From assembly GCF_007994225.1 (NCBI RefSeq), contig NZ_VLLL01000005.1, forward strand, positions 376,359 to 440,358: a stretch of 64,000 nucleotides of DNA, given 5' to 3'. Shown piece by piece: positions 63,057 to 64,000 of this stretch. Numbering within the stretch: the first letter of the stretch is position 1; every line of letters begins with the position of its first letter. This DNA comes from Stackebrandtia albiflava. GTDB taxonomy: Bacteria > Actinomycetota > Actinomycetes > Mycobacteriales > Micromonosporaceae. Made by a program: the position numbers and the translations under genes. The notes below the pieces were generated by a model. The model saw nothing but the letters and a program-made list of their open reading frames with translations, was not told the origin of the DNA and ran no database searches.

Positions 63057-63680
63057 ATGCTGTTCATCGAACTGCTCGTGCCACCTGGCAGGTACACGAC
63101 GGAACAATGCGGCGAACTGGCGGCCGGCCTGACCGCCTCCCGCGTCCTCACCTCCGACGAGGAGACCGCCGCCGCGACCGACCCGGGCGTACTCGACCTC
63201 TACGAGTCGCTCACCGATGTCGTGGTCCGTGAACCGGTGGCGTGGACCGGCGCGGGCCGCCCGGTGAACGCCGACGGCCCGGCCCGGTTCCTTGTCACCC
63301 TCCACGTGGGCGCATGGGCCAAGGAGACCGCCGCGCACCTGATCGCATCGGTCACCCGCCGGATCACCGAGTTCGCGAGGGGACACGGCGACGCCGCACC
63401 ACACGTCCGGGTACAGGTCCGCGGCGTCCCGGACGGGATGTACGGACTGGACGGAAGGGTCGTGACCTCCTCGGACTTCGGCGACATGATCGCCGAGGCC
63501 AAGACCCGTACCGATACCGAGGCACCCGAGGGGATGCTGGTGGACCCCACCTGCGGCGCCCTCGTCACGATCGAGGAGGCCGTGACGCTGGAACGCGACG
63601 GCGTCACCTACGGATTCTGCTGCCCGGGTTGCCGTGGCAGGTATGCCAGGCGGCTCGACAGGGCCGGTGACACCGGATGA
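63057..63680 (+). CDS. protein with C-terminal YHS-like metal-binding motif
   Basis: 207 residues from ATG 63057 with GAGGGGA upstream. Residues 1-140 resemble a tautomerase-type alpha/beta fold (starts MLFIELLVPPGRYT). The last 45 residues, DPTCGALVTIEEAVTLERDG then VTYGFCCPGCRGRY, fit the YHS/TRASH pattern (C, then FCC-x2-C), which binds metal in copper and related proteins. The stop overlaps the methyltransferase ATG by 4 bp. Fusion of these two parts is not one I recognise. Confidence 0.68.
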   Translation: MLFIELLVPPGRYTTEQCGELAAGLTASRVLTSDEETAAATDPGVLDLYESLTDVVVREPVAWTGAGRPVNADGPARFLVTLHVGAWAKETAAHLIASVTRRITEFARGHGDAAPHVRVQVRGVPDGMYGLDGRVVTSSDFGDMIAEAKTRTDTEAPEGMLVDPTCGALVTIEEAVTLERDGVTYGFCCPGCRGRYARRLDRAGDTG

Positions 63681-64000
63681 CCACGCCTCGCGCCGCCGAC
63701 CCCGAGCAGTACACCGTCTGGAACGGTGAGGACGGCCGGATGTGGCGGGAACACCGCCACCGGCTCGACGCCATGGCCGAAGGGGCGAACGGGCCGCTGT
63801 TCGACGCCGCCGCCGTCGCGCCCGGCGAACACGTACTCGACGTCGGCTGCGGCACCGGTCAGACCACCCGGCTGGCGGCACGCCGCGCCGCACCGGGACA
63901 CGTCTGCGGCGTCGACCTGTCGGGGCCGTTGCTGGCGCAGGCACGACAGGACGCCCGGGGAATCGACAACGTCGAATTCGTCCACGCCGACGCGCAACTC
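63677..64000 (+). CDS. SAM-dependent methyltransferase, 5' part (truncated by window end)
   Basis: 108 N-terminal residues. QYTVWNGEDGRMWREHRHRLDAM leads into VAPGEHVLDVGCGTGQTTRLAARR (motif I) and VCGVDLSGPLLAQARQDA, the ubiE/Methyltransf_11-type core. ATG 63677 overlaps the upstream stop (ATGA), so the two genes are coupled. Substrate is unknown. Confidence 0.85.
   Translation, partial: MTTPRAADPEQYTVWNGEDGRMWREHRHRLDAMAEGANGPLFDAAAVAPGEHVLDVGCGTGQTTRLAARRAAPGHVCGVDLSGPLLAQARQDARGIDNVEFVHADAQL

Noticed and set aside
1-64000. tRNA, rRNA, insertion sequences, prophage or toxin-antitoxin loci
   Set aside because: Looked for T-loop-like motifs, transposase motifs, terminal inverted repeats and phage structural genes; none recognised by eye. 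tRNAscan-SE and ISfinder searches would settle this.

Overview
The window is high-GC actinobacterial DNA (Actinomycetota), read almost entirely as chromosomal core with a more variable right-hand third. The gene order rpsP-khpA-rimM-trmD-rplS, lepB-rnhB-DUF2469, rpsB-tsf-pyrH-frr-cdsA-rlmN, dxr-rseP-ispG, map, and rimP-nusA-ylxR-infB is the conserved actinobacterial order as I remember it from mycobacteria. Frequent GTG and TTG starts, TANNNT -10 boxes and a DivIVA-type protein agree with this. I would guess a Glycomycetaceae- or Micromonosporaceae-like organism, but the genus is not determined by anything I can see. No rRNA, tRNA, CRISPR array, insertion sequence or prophage was recognised.

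Layout. 1-2178: the 3' part of an amidohydrolase, a P1-family peptidase and a DUF4190 membrane protein. 2270-6531: an archaeal/eukaryal-type prolyl-tRNA synthetase followed by the S16-KhpA-RimM-TrmD-L19 translation cluster. 6663-11433: an alpha/beta hydrolase, three tandem type I signal peptidases, a Nudix hydrolase, RNase HII and a DUF2469 protein. 11459-14562 (minus strand): a yraN-comM-dprA natural-transformation/DNA-processing cassette, inverted relative to its neighbours. 14645-26131: XerC, a PLP enzyme, an antisense M23 protein, a Pro-rich membrane protein, then the S2-EF-Ts-PyrH-Frr-CdsA-RlmN run ending in a DivIVA-like protein. 26195-32737: DUF2631, an MBL-Rieske fusion with a 35-bp minisatellite at its stop codon, a TetR/MMPL export pair, GNAT and DUF2231. 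32818-40238: PurU, the MEP-pathway genes dxr and ispG around the site-2 protease, a PPOX-family protein and methionine aminopeptidase. 40406-45544 (minus): a PadR-controlled ABC exporter and two ferritin-like proteins. 45628-50577: the RimP-NusA-YlxR-IF2 operon with a tiny upstream ORF. 51182-64000: oligoribonuclease, an RpiR regulator, a group 2 sigma factor with a SigR/SigH-type promoter, MscL, a spermidine-synthase-like protein, a MerR/membrane-protein pair, a heparinase-like lyase with a LacI-type operator, an SDR, an L7/L12-CTD-like mini-protein, a WXG-type protein fused to a lysozyme-like domain, GNAT, a YHS-type protein and a truncated methyltransferase.

How it works together. Much of the window is translation machinery: ribosomal proteins and their maturation factors, tRNA/rRNA methylases, IF2, EF-Ts, RRF and MetAP. 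It is linked to membrane and envelope biogenesis (CdsA, Lep, RseP, isoprenoid MEP enzymes). The strongest overall signal is regulatory. At about 17 gene starts a TANNNT-like -10 box lies only 5-8 nt before the start codon, as expected for leaderless mRNAs, and this pattern often decides which start codon is real. Local regulator/operator pairs (TetR-MMPL, PadR-ABC, MerR-membrane protein), two LacI-type operators without a local regulator, and a GGAAT-N18-GTT promoter in front of the alternative sigma factor are the other clear signals.
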